From the NCBI GenBank assembly GCA_028554795.2, contig JAPYKE020000265.1, forward strand, positions 62,001 through 126,000: a DNA stretch of 64,000 bases. Reading direction: 5' to 3'. Each line of letters opens with the position of its first letter. The first letter of the stretch is position 1. Under the pieces are notes generated by a model. It had not been told where the DNA came from. It made no database searches and saw nothing but the letters and a program-made list of their open reading frames with translations. This document shows positions 36,667-48,410 of the stretch, one piece after another. The stretch is from Sinohyriopsis cumingii (Eukaryota > Mollusca > Bivalvia > Unionida > Unionidae). Made by a program: the position numbers and the translations under genes.

Positions 36667-36965
36667 ATTCTTTGAAGAAATTGGGGGTCCAAAGGAAAGA
36701 TCCACACCGAATTTTGTATATGCACTTGGAAGCGACTGCTCTTTTATATAACAGAAGGCGACAAATTCATGAACAAAATAGTAGTGTCAGACTGGGCGAT
36801 TTATATTTTGATCGCAACGATACAACAAATCCTATTATACCCCATGACTGTCCTACTTTTACCAGGATCGTCACACGCAGGTGCGTACGCTGTGCGGTAC
36901 CAAACAATAACTATAAGGCTATCATGAAAGATTATCAAAATCAAACAACATACAAACACATCTAA
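36667..36965 (+). CDS. Unassigned open frame of about 99 codons
   Basis: After the (CA)n tract the frame stays open to a TAA at 36963. The peptide is mixed and slightly basic, with a short CVRC motif (RRCVRCAVPNN) and no recognisable domain, signal peptide or membrane span. Its in-frame ATG lies in the SINE tail, so a real start would have to be elsewhere. It ends about 55 bp before the Polinton fossil's left inverted repeat. Could be chance, a host exon or a remnant of another element. Confidence 0.15.
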
Positions 36966-37018
36966 TTACGTTGCAATGAATTTCGTATTGTTGGTGTTAT
37001 TGATATCAGTTTGTTAAA

Positions 37019-37200
37019 GTCAGCTGAAGGTGAACTGCAATCGTTAACTTTAATGATTTCAAGGAAGTAGAAATGCATAGCATTCTAATGTGTTTATGTA
37101 TCGGTCGCAGATAATGTTCACTTTAATATTATTTTTACGAAGTAAAAATCCCTGGCTTACTGATTGTTTTAGTATATTTACTTTAATGAATTTTACCTTT
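37019..37200 (+). repeat. Left terminal inverted repeat of the Polinton fossil
   Basis: Pairs in reverse complement with 44319-44500. Shared words include GAAGGTGAACTGCA, GGTCGCAGA, ACGAAGTAAAAATCCCTGG, GGCTTACT and TATTTACTTTAATGA. The repeat contains three iterations of a TTNACTTTAAT word at 37044, 37117 and 37177. Confidence 0.9.
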
Positions 37201-37559
37201 GTGCACTGACTCAGTGCAAAGGTGTATGCCTTTATGAATAATGAAAATTACATTTGCTCGCGTTACCTGTTGGTCTAGGTGCTCGACCATACCTTGAACA
37301 TGGCATCGGAGTAATGTCTCGTAATGAACTCTGCCGGTTATGCGGTTCTGCTTGCGAATGCTAATGTGCGCGTCGTCAATAATTCGCTAAAACGATTACT
37401 GAAGAAACATCAAAAAAGTATATCAAAAAGATACAGAAGTCAATGAAATAGTAGCCAGGATTAAAGGGATTGCAGTTTTTATTCCTAGTAAACTTTAAGT
37501 GCCGAGAACTTTATTTGCAACGTCTATCCACTGGCACCAGAAACAAAGCCTGTACCAAA

Positions 37560-38600
37560 AGTCTAGGATGTCTCAGAATGTATGCTCTATAATTGAGGAT
37601 TTTGGTCACCGCTACAAAGAATGCACCGACCTAGTGAGCATCTGTAAACTATATAGTACATGATAGAAACCGGTAGTATTATTCGCGAGCAGTAATGCCT
37701 TGTGAGTCAACCGGGTACTTGAGTTGGAGCAGATGAAGAACAAGGGTCTGACAACGGTCGCACCATATGCTTTTGAAAAGAATTCTTTAAAACTCATTAA
37801 CAATGCTGTGTTCTAAAAAACGATGGAGAACCTCCGCAAATGTATTCATATCGACATGTTCTGATAGAGTGAACAAGCAAGCTTAAAAGGATTGTTGCAG
37901 ACCCTTATTTCAGTCAGGCAAGCTATCTGACGGCGGACTCGTAAGGGTCGATAGCAAGAAAGCTAAGCTGAAGTTAGCATAGCCTATCCATGTCCGTGTT
38001 GGGTTTATCAAAGTTGCTCATATACAACTTTTACTATAATAAGATCAAACCGTTTTGCTAGGCTCGTGCCAAGATACACTACCCAGACCGATTCACTATT
38101 TATGCATATCACCACTGATGATGTTTAATTGAATATTGGATTTAACATACTTGCAAAAGAATTTGACACATGTGATTATCCAAAAGACCATTCACTGTTT
38201 AGGAACATCAGTGAAACGTTTGATGGCAAGTTCAACGATGAATGTTCTGGCAAACCAATCGAATAATACGTGAGACTGCGTCCTAAAAAATAACTCGATC
38301 GTGATCGAACCACAGAAAGGTAGGAAGATTAAAAAACCGTAAGGACCACCCCGGGTTGTTGTTGCCAAAGATCTTAAACATGACATGTATGTGGATTGCT
38401 TTCAGAAGCGACTCAAATTCGCTCATACCGCAAATCAGATCCTCCCAAAGAAACATCGTATTGTGTATATCTTTGCGACAAGGCGAGTTTGTCACCGCCT
38501 GACACTAAACGATGAATATGCCCCCGATGAAATCACCACTCATGCGCACGAGCACTACGCAGTTATGAGTCAACCGACGAATGATGCGCCAGACCATGGA
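37560..38600 (+). pseudogene. Fossil family-B DNA polymerase segment of the Polinton
   Basis: Resembles the C-terminal part of protein-primed family-B DNA polymerases encoded by Polintons. Short recognisable blocks include KTMENLRK (37817-37840), next to the polymerase B motif; DYPKDHSLFRN (38174-38206); GKFNDECSGKP (38225-38257), all in the order expected for the family; and a C-terminal stretch open at 38385-38660 (VDCFQKRLKFAHTANQILPK…). In a live element the enzyme would copy the whole DNA from a protein primer. This is a broken relic with several interruptions. Confidence 0.75.
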
Positions 38601-38639
38601 AGTAGTTCTGTATACGCAGAAATAAGTTGCAATTTTTTA

Positions 38640-39130
38640 CGTACACAAATGCTCTGCTAGTAGACATTTTTGCTTCTTTGTCGCCAGAGGGCGCTATATG
38701 GTTTCGTGTTAGTTTTCCTCGAAAATCAAGGGACATCATTAGCAAGTGTGCGGTTAAATCGGCCCAAAATGGCTTGGTCACGATGTATACTAATAGATCC
38801 AAAGCAAAGAAGTACCATGTTTTTCAACAACGCAGCAACAACTCTAAGAAATTATTTACCCGGATCAATCTATAATAGCGTGGAGTGTTGAACGTACATA
38901 AGTATTTTTAGGCACATCTGCGACATGTGCTGAATCTTCAGGCGTCAACAGCTCAGCTTCTTTGTATTTGCAATACTTACAATAGTTAACGCGCACTTGT
39001 ATATGCATCCTCGTAACCGGTCATGTGGAAGAAACAAATGATCAGCCTGATGAACATCGTTAGGGATCCTCACATCCAACTATCCAGGGAAAATTTAGCT
39101 TGGCACGGGTAGATAAATTTGCCACATCGC
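38640..39130. other. Polinton interior, unassigned, with a CTCF-like word
   Basis: Coding-like frames overlap at 38627-38891 on the plus strand without a recognisable family. CGCCAGAGGGCGCTA at 38682-38696 closely matches the vertebrate CTCF core CACCAGAGGGCGCTG. Confidence 0.35.
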
Positions 39131-40605
39131 TTATTTAGCTAACCATGTTCAGGCAATCCCATGTGTATCATTTGCTCCGTTTGCAAGCTTTTCAACATCT
39201 GCTCCACCTTTCCTATAATCACGAGTTTTGTAGTATAGTTTAGATAAAGTCCTCTCAGAAATGTTCTTTACTTGTTTGTATGTCTGTTTACATATTAAAT
39301 ACTTATATTCTAATTCCATTGAGTGGTCTTTATCCACTAATGAAAACCTTCATTTACCCTTTAATTATCGATCTGGCAACTCTTCTCTGAGTTAAGGATT
39401 GATCGCGTTTAAGGCATGGATGAGAGCTATATCGGCACGTTGACGAACACGGATATCTCTTGATGACTTATGACCACGATCATTGTCGGCAAGATTCAAT
39501 ATCAGCGTGGTTTATAGGTCCATCATCAGGCTTAAGTCGATTGCTAGAATCAAGTCATATACCCACTGTAATTGTATCCTGGAATATGTTTTTCACCTGT
39601 ATTTGCTAGATGGCTTTTCTGATATCTTCGTTAATTCAGCAGAGACTTCACCACAACTTCTTTCGAACACAAGTTTCAGAGATCGCTGCTCTACGTGCTT
39701 GAACCAACATTGGATTTGCTTGACGAGTTTTCATGCAGAATGGCATAGATTATGAGTTATACAATACGTGATATTAAACAAAAAAATTACGGAAAAAAAG
39801 TTTCACTTTTCCCGTCTTTGACATTCTCTCGCAAGCAAAGCATAAACTACCCATGTAGGGTGATATGCTTCGAAATTCATTTCGCGCGTTGATCATTATT
39901 CCGGCTGGATCAGTAAAACCCAGCTGTGGTTGAATGTAATTTTGACATGACTGACGTGGAAAATAAATGTCACATAATTGTGTCGTCAGCGGACAATCAA
40001 CCGTGTCTTGATGTACTTTAGCGATTTCATTGCGGCGCTTCAGTTGTCGCCAAGAATCAAATCCTGCACAGATGATTGGTTTACCACGGTAAATGAAGCT
40101 CATGCGATTGATGACTTTAATGAGAGTAGGCATAATCCTTTCCTGTATGACACTGTGATGCTTGAAAACACCAAGACATTCCCGCAATAATGTTTTACCG
40201 ATGCCGACTCAAAAAGACGTATTCTCTGTCACGCAGTGATACACACACGTGCCTAAAGTAATCCGTGGCAGCTGAAACATATATTGATTTTTTGCGGCAT
40301 TGAGACGCATGGTCTAGCAAGTATTTCTTAGACTTGGTGTGCCAATGACGTCCGTGGGCTGCTTTAGGAATATCTTTACGCGGGTAACGCAGTACCCGTA
40401 AAGTTTTCTCACAATTAATTTGAATAGAGTGTTTGTCTCTACCGGGGTGAAATATCCAGCCGGTTTGAACGCACGTGTCTGACAACAACCAGAATAAATA
40501 TATACAATGACGAAATCCAACAGAGATAATATCACAGAGGCTGTTGCCGGTGACGCAAAGCCGCGCGCTAACTACTAAAAGATCTCTACGAGTACTAGGG
40601 TGCAC
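39130..40605 (-). pseudogene. Minus-strand coding-like block of the Polinton fossil, unassigned
   Basis: Long minus-strand frames at 39774-40187 (137 codons) and 40195-40605 (136 codons) have mixed composition and many cysteines and histidines, unlike chance AT-rich frames. I could not assign them to integrase, protease, ATPase or capsid. The block points toward the polymerase segment. Broken. Confidence 0.5.
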
Positions 40606-40607
40606 AG

Positions 40608-40960
40608 TTGATTAAACCTACGAGCGAAACGGCAGAACTAGTAAAGAAAGTCGCGATAACTACCGCTGAGATGGCGGGAATAGAAAAGGAGCAAGGCCTG
40701 ATTGCTAGGTCCGCGGCAGCTAACGGGCGCTTGCCAGAACAAATTGAGGAAACACACGTTATATTAATGAAGCAGGCCTCATTTATCACCAATAATGTTG
40801 TGGTACTTGCTGATGTTTCCGCAGGAAGTCAGAGCAGTTATGTACAGAACAATACAAAACGTCTGCAAGTAAAGCATCTAAAAATGGGACAAGAGATTAT
40901 TTCATGAGCGGTTTGATCAGTATCCAACATCTGGCAAACACTGGAGTAAATTTAATTCTA
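40608..40960 (+). pseudogene. Plus-strand coding-like block of the Polinton fossil, unassigned
   Basis: Open at 40608-40907 with an Ala/Glu/Lys-rich, helix-prone composition (TAELVKKVAITTAEMAGIEK), possibly a coiled coil. It lies just left of the internal minisatellite. The family role is unknown; structural or accessory proteins of these elements often look like this, but that is inference. Confidence 0.4.
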
Positions 40961-40964
40961 ACGT

Positions 40965-41535
40965 TGAAACATATAAACGTCACTATGCTATGCCAACAAA
41001 GCAAGGTATAAATTTCACTATGTTATGCCAACAAAGCAAGGTATAAACGTCACTATGCTATGCCAACAAAGCAAGGTATAAACGTCACTATGCTATGCCA
41101 ACAAAGCAAGGTATACAGGTCACTATGCTATGCCAACAAAGTAAGGTATAAACATCACTATGTTATGCCAACAAAGCAAGGTATAAACGTCACTGTGCAA
41201 TGACAACAAAGCAAGGTATAAAAGTCACTATGCTATGTCAACAAAGCAAGGTATAAAAGTCACTATGCTAGGCCAACAAAGCAAGGTATAAACTTCATTA
41301 TGCTATGCCAACAAAGCCAGGTATAAACGTCACTATGCTATGCCAACAAAGCAAGGCATAAACGTCACTATGCTATGCCAACAAAGCAAGATGTAAACGT
41401 CACTATGCTATGCCAACAAAGCAAGGTATAAACGTCACTATGCTACGCCAACAAAGCAAGGTATAAACGTCACTATGCTATGCCAACAAAGCAAGGTGTA
41501 AACGTCACTATGCTATGCCAACAAAGCAAAGCGAG
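40965..41535. repeat. Minisatellite, 35-bp unit, inside the Polinton fossil
   Basis: About sixteen copies of CACTATGCTATGCCAACAAA plus GCAAGGTATAAACGT. Single-base variants distinguish copies (CAGGT, AACTT, AAAGT). It evidently expanded after or during decay of the element. Confidence 0.95.
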
Positions 41536-41869
41536 GGTATCAGCAAGGTGAACGAACTTTATACTTTGATTGTGTGACCACAGTTCCGCAACCGGTAAAC
41601 GAACTTCTAGACAGATTGGAAACATTCTTGTTGTCAGTTCGAACCTGATACAACGCACCTGACGTGATCAATGAGTACGAGTCGATTTGTCCGTGGTTAT
41701 TCACTAGCTGCATCCTGCTTCCGGATATATTTCGCGCGTTGTTGTATGAACTTATTACTGAAGATATAGGTTAAGTATATTACGACACCTTTGATGAATC
41801 CTTGGTGACATTAAAATTATCCAAGTCAGAAGTGACGCAATTGCAAAAAAAAACCAGTATAATATTTTA

Positions 41870-44040
41870 ATTCCTCTCCGTACTTCCAGTGTTGTTAGCC
41901 ACTGCGGTCCCCATGTTTTCAACAGCAGTTGCATTAGGGGCTGTTATTACTAAATTCGGAGGAAAACCTGAATAGTATCTCTTAAAATAATGAAAAAGAA
42001 AAAGGTATTTGATTACTTGGGACAACTCGCAAAATACCATCAGACAGAGGTCTTCGGCAACCCGGTACGAATCGCAAAAGGCCGCTTGTCTATTAACCAG
42101 TCTTGACTTACTCTAGAAGGTAAAGTTAGTCCAGTAATTTTGAGTTTCGGACTGAACTCGTGTGTAAAAGTCTTTCACTTAATGATTCTGCACAATTGGG
42201 AAACCGGCATCTGCAACATAGATTTATCAACAGGACCAGACACTTATTGCTTTGCATACGCGATGACATCCGATCATCTACTGAATGTTGATTTGTACTG
42301 GCTTTCATCGCCACTTCAAGTTGTTGATTATTTAACCCGAGGTGGACAAAGTCGTATACCGCAATTTTATACGACACTGCCGCTAGAAATGCGACTGGAC
42401 AGGCCAATATGTGGATATCTTCTTACTGAAGTGTTCCGTGCACCTGAACCTTCACCAACACCACAATCAATTACTGATTTGTCCTTGCCACTAATAAAGT
42501 ACACTTCATAACATATCAAATGCCTATAAATATATACAAACCCTACTCAACTGGACGAGGCGCTGAGTTGGATACAAGCAGGTCTGCCAAACAATCGAAC
42601 CTGACGGAGTTTACTAGCCGGGTTGTTGTTGGCATTGATCCGTGCGAGTCTGTGATTTTCCCAAGTTAGAAATGGAAAACCAGGCTGAGGTCAATGAAAT
42701 CGGGGGAATCATAAACTCTGGTATGTTGAATGCGCATCTCAAAGACTATGTTAACGTTGATAATGCTTCAGAAAAACAATACTTGGATGAACAAATCGTG
42801 GAGGTGCCTTTGCCACCACGCGTAATAACTTCATTTACACCATACCAAAAGAACTGCTGACCAACGAAGGAGAAAGAAAAGCCTGATACTATAATAATAC
42901 ATTTTCTAATTGATTTTTCTAATGTGATAAACCCAAATTTCACATGTTAACAGTACACGAGTCTGGATCGTATTTATTAATCGTATCGGATTATTGCAAT
43001 GGGCGAGGTCAATTAACATTTTTTAAATAAACAATCAACTTGGTGCACGAATAATACTAACCCATCTTTGGTGCCTCTGCTTAAGGTCAGACTTATCATT
43101 ACATACAGGTGATAGGTTTTGACCGTGGTGAAAACGTTGCGGAATCTGCTGATTGGGTGTTAGATCGGATGATAGAGGATGGTGACCTTGCTCCACTTGT
43201 CGACGAATATCTACGTCAGAGTAGTGTTAACCGTATACCCTGACACGTACTATTTTTAAGAGCCAAATAGAAATGGACAGTTGATACGACCCTGTTCCAA
43301 TGCCAACTCTACTCCAGCTTGGAGTTATAGCATTAACACGTGCAAACATCCGGTCGCAGACTGCACACTCAGACATGAAAACACTCCATGATTGTTTCAA
43401 CAACAATGAAGTGGACTTCATGGACATGTATAACCCGGATGCATTCTCCGAAGATTATACTGCATCAACACTGACCCAAACAAGAAGAGAAACATATTCC
43501 GACTGTTATGCAAGAAGATGCACTTGTCCATATAACAATGTTTGGATGAACACGAGAACCATTGATTCAGACATCATTCAATGGCGTAGACGGTGTGCTT
43601 TTATGTGAATGTGGTGTTACGCAGTGATATTCCAAAATTATCTGACAGTTTATCTGTAAAAAGAAATAATTGGTTAGAAGTGTGCGTGCGCGTTGCGCCG
43701 AAAGAAATCAACATTTTCGAGCAATTAAACAACGTGCTCACAGTATTAATGGAAACGCTATGATAGAATCTCAGTGTTACCGATGTGAGAATAAAAACGA
43801 ACAACACCAGCAAGATGATGTCACTAAGAGAACCGCGCTGTGCATAAAATACAAACGAGTATGCTTTGCAGTAGATGCTATTTGCGGAATTACCGCCGCG
43901 CCCAATGTTTATCTTGGTATTGCTGGAATTGTGACCAAATCAACCAATATAGACACACCAGTCGCATTTGCTGTTGGAGCTATGTCAATTCTAGCCGATG
44001 GACTGGTGGCGATGGTAATACATTTCAGTGTTGAATAATA
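41870..44040 (+). pseudogene. Right-hand coding-like blocks of the Polinton fossil (putative structural gene side)
   Basis: A series of plus-strand coding-like blocks: a small hydrophobic Ala/Val/Gly-rich peptide near 41880-41970; a 123-codon frame at 42140-42511; one at 42642-42860 (…QIVEVPLPPR); 43300-43608; and 43670-44038, which ends with two hydrophobic, membrane-like stretches. In Polintons and adintovirus-like relatives the capsid-related genes commonly lie together away from the polymerase. The position fits that side, but no individual block could be identified from sequence alone. Broken. Confidence 0.45.
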
Positions 44041-44318
44041 CGTTTACATTCGGAACTTCTCACACTTGCAAAAAGTAGCCTCAATGCGATTAATAAAATC
44101 TACCCGATGACTATTGAATTAGATTTAGTTACCGTGTTGAAAACCCACTGTCGTATCCGCACAGATGCGAAACCGATGTGTAATTGACCAAAAGCAGGTT
44201 TTTGATTTAAAGACAATAAAAATCGAGTAACTATTTGCTAATGTATATTGACAAGTCTGCCAGCATGTTTGCAAGTACATAAGCCTGACTGCGGAAAATG
44301 TGTTACATGGTAAGTGTA

Positions 44319-44500
44319 AAAAGGTAAAAGTCATTAAAGTAAATATACTTATGCACACTAGTAAGCCAGGGATTTTTACTTCGTAGAAACACTAAAGTAA
44401 ACATTGTCTGCGACCCATACATGAACTCATTAGTATGCAATGAAATTTTACTTCGTAAAAGTCATTTAAGTTTAATGGCTGCAGTTCACCTTCGGCTCAC
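44319..44500 (-). repeat. Right terminal inverted repeat of the Polinton fossil
   Basis: Reverse complement partner of 37019-37200, ending …CAGTTCACCTTCGGCTCAC. It contains two copies of TTTTACTTCGTARAA, a near-palindrome. Confidence 0.9.
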
Positions 44501-45260
44501 CATAAAAAAAATTATATAAAGAGCACCAACTATCTGAAACTGTCGGGGATCTTTTCGTTCGCTTATTGTTGTTGTTTATTTTGGGGGTTTGGGGGGGGGT
44601 AATTGTTGCTTTTTGGAGGTTTTGTTGGGATTTTTCTTCTTTATGGTTGTTTGATTTCGAGAATATTTCATGTTACTGGAAGAATTATTGTTTAATACCC
44701 CATATCGTATGTACGCGCGTATGACGATCATGATAAATGTATTAAAATCATGGGGTATAGACGGCGTTGGTCTGTCTCAGCTTTCAAAAGCCAAAACATC
44801 CAGTCTGACACTATCGAAGCAAGTCAGTGATCACGCGGTGATTACGCCATTCAGAGACTGCACCGATCTGATTGATGATGCAAAAGATTAATTTAGTTGC
44901 TGCGAATGCATACGAAGTTCATTTCTGACTGTAAATATGGCGAACATAATTTCCGAAATAATTATGTATGAAACCTGACTCTAGTTCCTCAATATACAAT
45001 GATCGCCATATTGGATACTGTCTGAGTGATTGCAATTAGATTCGCACTGCATACTTAGCTTCTGTGTCTGACACATTTCCTTCAAACCTCTAGTACAACC
45101 CTTTGCTGTGTGGATAGGTCACATCGCGATTTCCTGACACACACTTTATCATAATACTCAGATCTGACTACGAATATACATTTACAAGGAATTTTAAAAT
45201 GGCGTCAAAGTTACAAAATATTTATGGATGCTCATGTGACCGGAAACCAGTTTATGAATA
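44501..45260. other. Unique sequence with a G/T-rich tract
   Basis: 44560-44650 is strongly G/T-rich on the plus strand with runs of G. An unassigned 73-codon frame lies at 44670-44891. No other feature. Confidence 0.5.
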
Positions 45261-45264
45261 AAAA

Positions 45265-45445
45265 TACACAGACACCGTGTATATGAACAACTTTGTAAAA
45301 TAGACTATCAAAGAAACCACATAGAGGGACAACTTTGTAAAATAGACTGTCAAAGAAATCACATAGAGGGACAACTTTGTAAAATAGACTGTCAAAGAAA
45401 TCACATAGAGGGACAACTTTGTAAAACTTTAATAACAAAGAAACC
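45265..45445. repeat. Minisatellite, 42-bp unit
   Basis: About four copies of a unit with ACATAGAGGGACAACTTTGT and AAAATAGACTGTCAAAGAAA. The 42-bp length gives a minus-strand 14-residue repeat (FYKVVPLCDFFDSL), considered an artefact. Confidence 0.93.
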
Positions 45446-45794
45446 ATGTAAGGGAACAAGTTCTTAAGAGATAAAAAAAAAACATGAAACAACTGATGAT
45501 AAAAAGGAGGATACAAAACTGTTAACACAATTCAATCCAGCGACCGATTCCAATTTTACAAAGATTGTAAGTAAACGTTTGAGCAAATATAGATAATTTT
45601 GTGAAGAATTTTTAAATAAAATAACAGAAATAAAGCACGCTGAAGATTTGACCGGGAAACCAGAGACAAAAAGAACAAGTTTCAAATTTAAAAGCAAGCA
45701 GTGAGTAAAATGTATACAGCGACATCAGAAGCAATGCAACATTAAATTTCAAACATCTAAAAGAGTTTTAAATAACCAGAATGGGGAAGTGTTG

Positions 45795-46385
45795 TGTTCG
45801 ATTCAAAACGAGTATAAAGTGTAGAGTTTGATTCGAGACGAGTATAAAGTTTGATTCAAGACGAATGTGGAGCATAGATTTCGATTAAAGACGAATGTAG
45901 AGTGTAGTTTGAAAAAGACGAGTGTAGAGAGTAGTTTGATTAAGACGAGTGTAGAGAGTATAATTCTAGTTTTAATCAAGAAGAGTGTAGAGCATAGAGT
46001 TTGATTCAGTACGAATATAGAGTATAGACTTCGATTCAATATGAGCGCATAGTTTGAGTCAAGCCAAGTATAGAGTTTGAGTCAATACAAGTACAGAGTT
46101 TGAGTCAAGACTAGTATATCGTTTAATTCAAGACTAGTGTGGTGCATATAGTTTGATTCAAGACAAGTGTGGAGCACAGAGTTTGATTCAAGACAAGTGT
46201 GGAGCACAGAGTTTGATTCAAGACAAGTGTGGAGCACAGAGTTTGATTCAAGACAAGTGTGGAGCACAGTTTGATTCAAGACAAGTGAGGAGCACAGAGT
46301 TTGATTCAAGATGAATGCAAAGTGTAGTTTGATTAAGACGAGTGTAGATTGCATAGTTTGATTCAAGACGAGTGTAGCTAGTGTA
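45795..46385. repeat. Minisatellite, about 30-bp unit
   Basis: About twenty copies of AGTTTGATTCAAGACAAGTG plus TGGAGCACAG. The most uniform part is 46150-46270 (30-bp period), with diverged, shorter or longer units to the left. Confidence 0.95.
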
Positions 46386-46492
46386 AAAAGTCACTTAATA
46401 CTATTCGGTGAACCATTATTTGGAAGTGTGTGATACTTTATAAACAGACAACGCAATGCATAAAATATTCATTTTAATTGCTTTTGAACTTA

Positions 46493-46756
46493 GGGAATAA
46501 TTGTTGTTGCTGTTGTTGTTGCTGTTGCCATTTCTCAGCATAAGATTAGCTAAGCATGGCGGCCATTATAACTGGTGGAGGAAGAACCCGGGAAAAATCC
46601 ACTAAGAAACACCTTACCCATGTGAAGATACTGGAAAGCTTTCTCACATACTCAGATTAGCCGAACCCGAGACACGAAATCAAGCGGACGGAGATGAGAT
46701 GGCCGTGATTAGTAAAGGCGAACGCTTTAGACCACTCGGCCACCCGCCCGGGAATA
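46493..46756 (-). mobile_element. SINE family B copy, minus strand, with short flanking repeat
   Basis: (TTG)-type tail, then CCATTTCTCAGCATAAGATTAGC-like words, the TGGCGGCC word and reverse B-box and A-box regions (GAACGCTTTAGACCACTCGG). GGGAATA at 46493-46499 recurs at 46750-46756, a possible 7-bp remnant of the target duplication. Confidence 0.88.
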
Positions 46757-47980
46757 GATGAATGTAAAATTGCACTATTGTTTGCAGAACAATACACAAT
46801 AGAACGGCAGTCTATTCATTTCGTATTCGGAAAGTCACGTTCGGTATTATTTGGTCAGAGAACTTGTACATATTTGAGATCAATAGAGAGCAGCATGACA
46901 GGAAATACTTTTATTGAATTTGATATTTCTCATTAAACTGATTTATATTGTCTCACGTACAATTCCTTAGACGTCTCCCTGAAGTGAAGGTAGTAAAGAA
47001 AAAGCTAAAATACTAAAGTTTGAATATTAATTGAGTTTTTTATTCTCCGGAGTGGATGTGACGAATATCGCAATTTGAGGAAATGCTTAAAATCTTATCG
47101 AATGGATAAACAGAACTAATTCCTGAAATATTTATTGTATCTAAATTTTCTAATTATTGCTTCTGTTAGATTTCAAGATTAAAAAACGTCGCGAATAAAA
47201 TATTCCAAATCACGATTCCAGCAGTGAACTCTACTTAGCCTTGGACCAGAATGAAAAGCAATTTTCATTTATGTTTTTCAAACAGGAAAGTGCGGTACAA
47301 TGTTTGGCAACTTGAGGAAATGTCAAGCCTAATACAACGCACTTGGGATGACAAACATTATGTTAACTACACGTTGCTATAGCAGAATGAACAAGAAAAT
47401 TAAGCACTGCCAATCATGAAAATTGGGGGATGTTTTTGTTCGCCATGAATTTATTTCTGATATATTTTCGAAACAATACAATATAGGCAAGGTCTGAACA
47501 TTAAGTGAATTAACAAGATAATTAAAAGATATATGATCATAAACATGTTGAGGAATAAATAATATATTTCGATGCCGATGAGAATATTTAGACTTGTGGA
47601 AGTATATAGCTCTGTAAGCAAGATTTTAAGGACAGTTGCGGATTCTCGTAGCACCCAAAGCACAAAGTATTTTAAAACTGACGTGAAATGATATTTGTTC
47701 GTGACGTTTCACTAGTTTAAAAACTTGCTGGCAAAGCACTTTATAATCCGTTCAGTCAGATAATTTGTAACTGCTGCACAAATGGATGGAAACTTAATAA
47801 TACGTAGAGAGCGATAAAAAGGATATATTCTGAAATTTTTAAGTAATACAATTTTTAAGTTTGCACGTGATAAAAAAGATGTATGCTTAAAGATATATGT
47901 AGGTTTCGGAGGAAAGTTTCAGGTCATAACGTATCGACATAATAAAACAAAACATAAGGATATGAACATCACCGTATACA
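46757..47980. other. Unique AT-rich sequence, nothing recognised
   Basis: No gene, array or known element was seen. Confidence 0.6.
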
Positions 47981-47984
47981 AGAT

Positions 47985-48410
47985 GATCTGCAGTTCGAAG
48001 ACGATGTGCAGAACAAAGATGATGTACAGTACGAAGATACTGCACAGTTTGAAGATGATGTGCAATACGAAGATGATGTACAGCTCGAAGATAATTTACA
48101 CGACGATGTGCAATACGAAGATGATGTACAGTTCGAAGATGATGTACAGTTCGAAGATAATGTACAGTTCGAAGATGATGTACAATTCGAAGATGATATA
48201 CAGTTCGAAGATGATCTGCAATACGCAGATATTGTACAGTTCGAAGACGATGTGCAGAACGAAGATGATATACAATTCGAAGATGAGGTACAATACAAAG
48301 ATGATCTGCAATACGCAGATATTGTACAGTTCGAAGATTATGTGCAATACGAAGATGATGTACAGTTCGAAGATGATACACAGTTCGATGATGATGTACA
48401 TGATAAAGAT
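47985..48410. repeat. Minisatellite, 18-bp unit, open in five reading frames
   Basis: About 23 copies of GATGATGTACAGTTCGAA. Because the unit is 18 bp and stop-free in five of six frames, long ORFs appear on both strands: plus 48006-48449 (DDVQFE repeat), plus 47962-48462 (MMYSSK), and minus 47887-48381, 47969-48298 and 48096-48401. In the DDVQFE frame several differences between copies are silent (GTA/GTG, CAG/CAA, GAT/GAC, TTC/TTT), while others change F to Y, L or N. That is weak evidence at best for a real acidic repeat protein. Confidence 0.95.

Larger units (their letters stand above)
37019..44500 (+). mobile_element. Polinton/Maverick-type element, fossil
   Basis: A 7.5-kb unit bounded by terminal inverted repeats of about 182 bp (37019-37200 and 44319-44500). 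Inside are family-B DNA polymerase-like sequence near the left end on the plus strand, a minus-strand coding-like block in the middle, and several plus-strand coding-like blocks to the right. This composition and the long inverted repeats fit Polintons (virus-like, protein-primed polymerase). It is broken, with well over ten interruptions, and is short compared with the usual size of the family (about 13-20 kb). The two inverted repeats agree at roughly 80% by eye, so the insertion is old. I found no convincing 6-bp target duplication. A 35-bp minisatellite has expanded within it. Confidence 0.8.

Noticed and set aside
37019-44500. An LTR retrotransposon or retrovirus interpretation of the 7.5-kb element
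   Set aside because: The ends are inverted and not direct, and the recognisable enzyme is a family-B DNA polymerase and not a reverse transcriptase.
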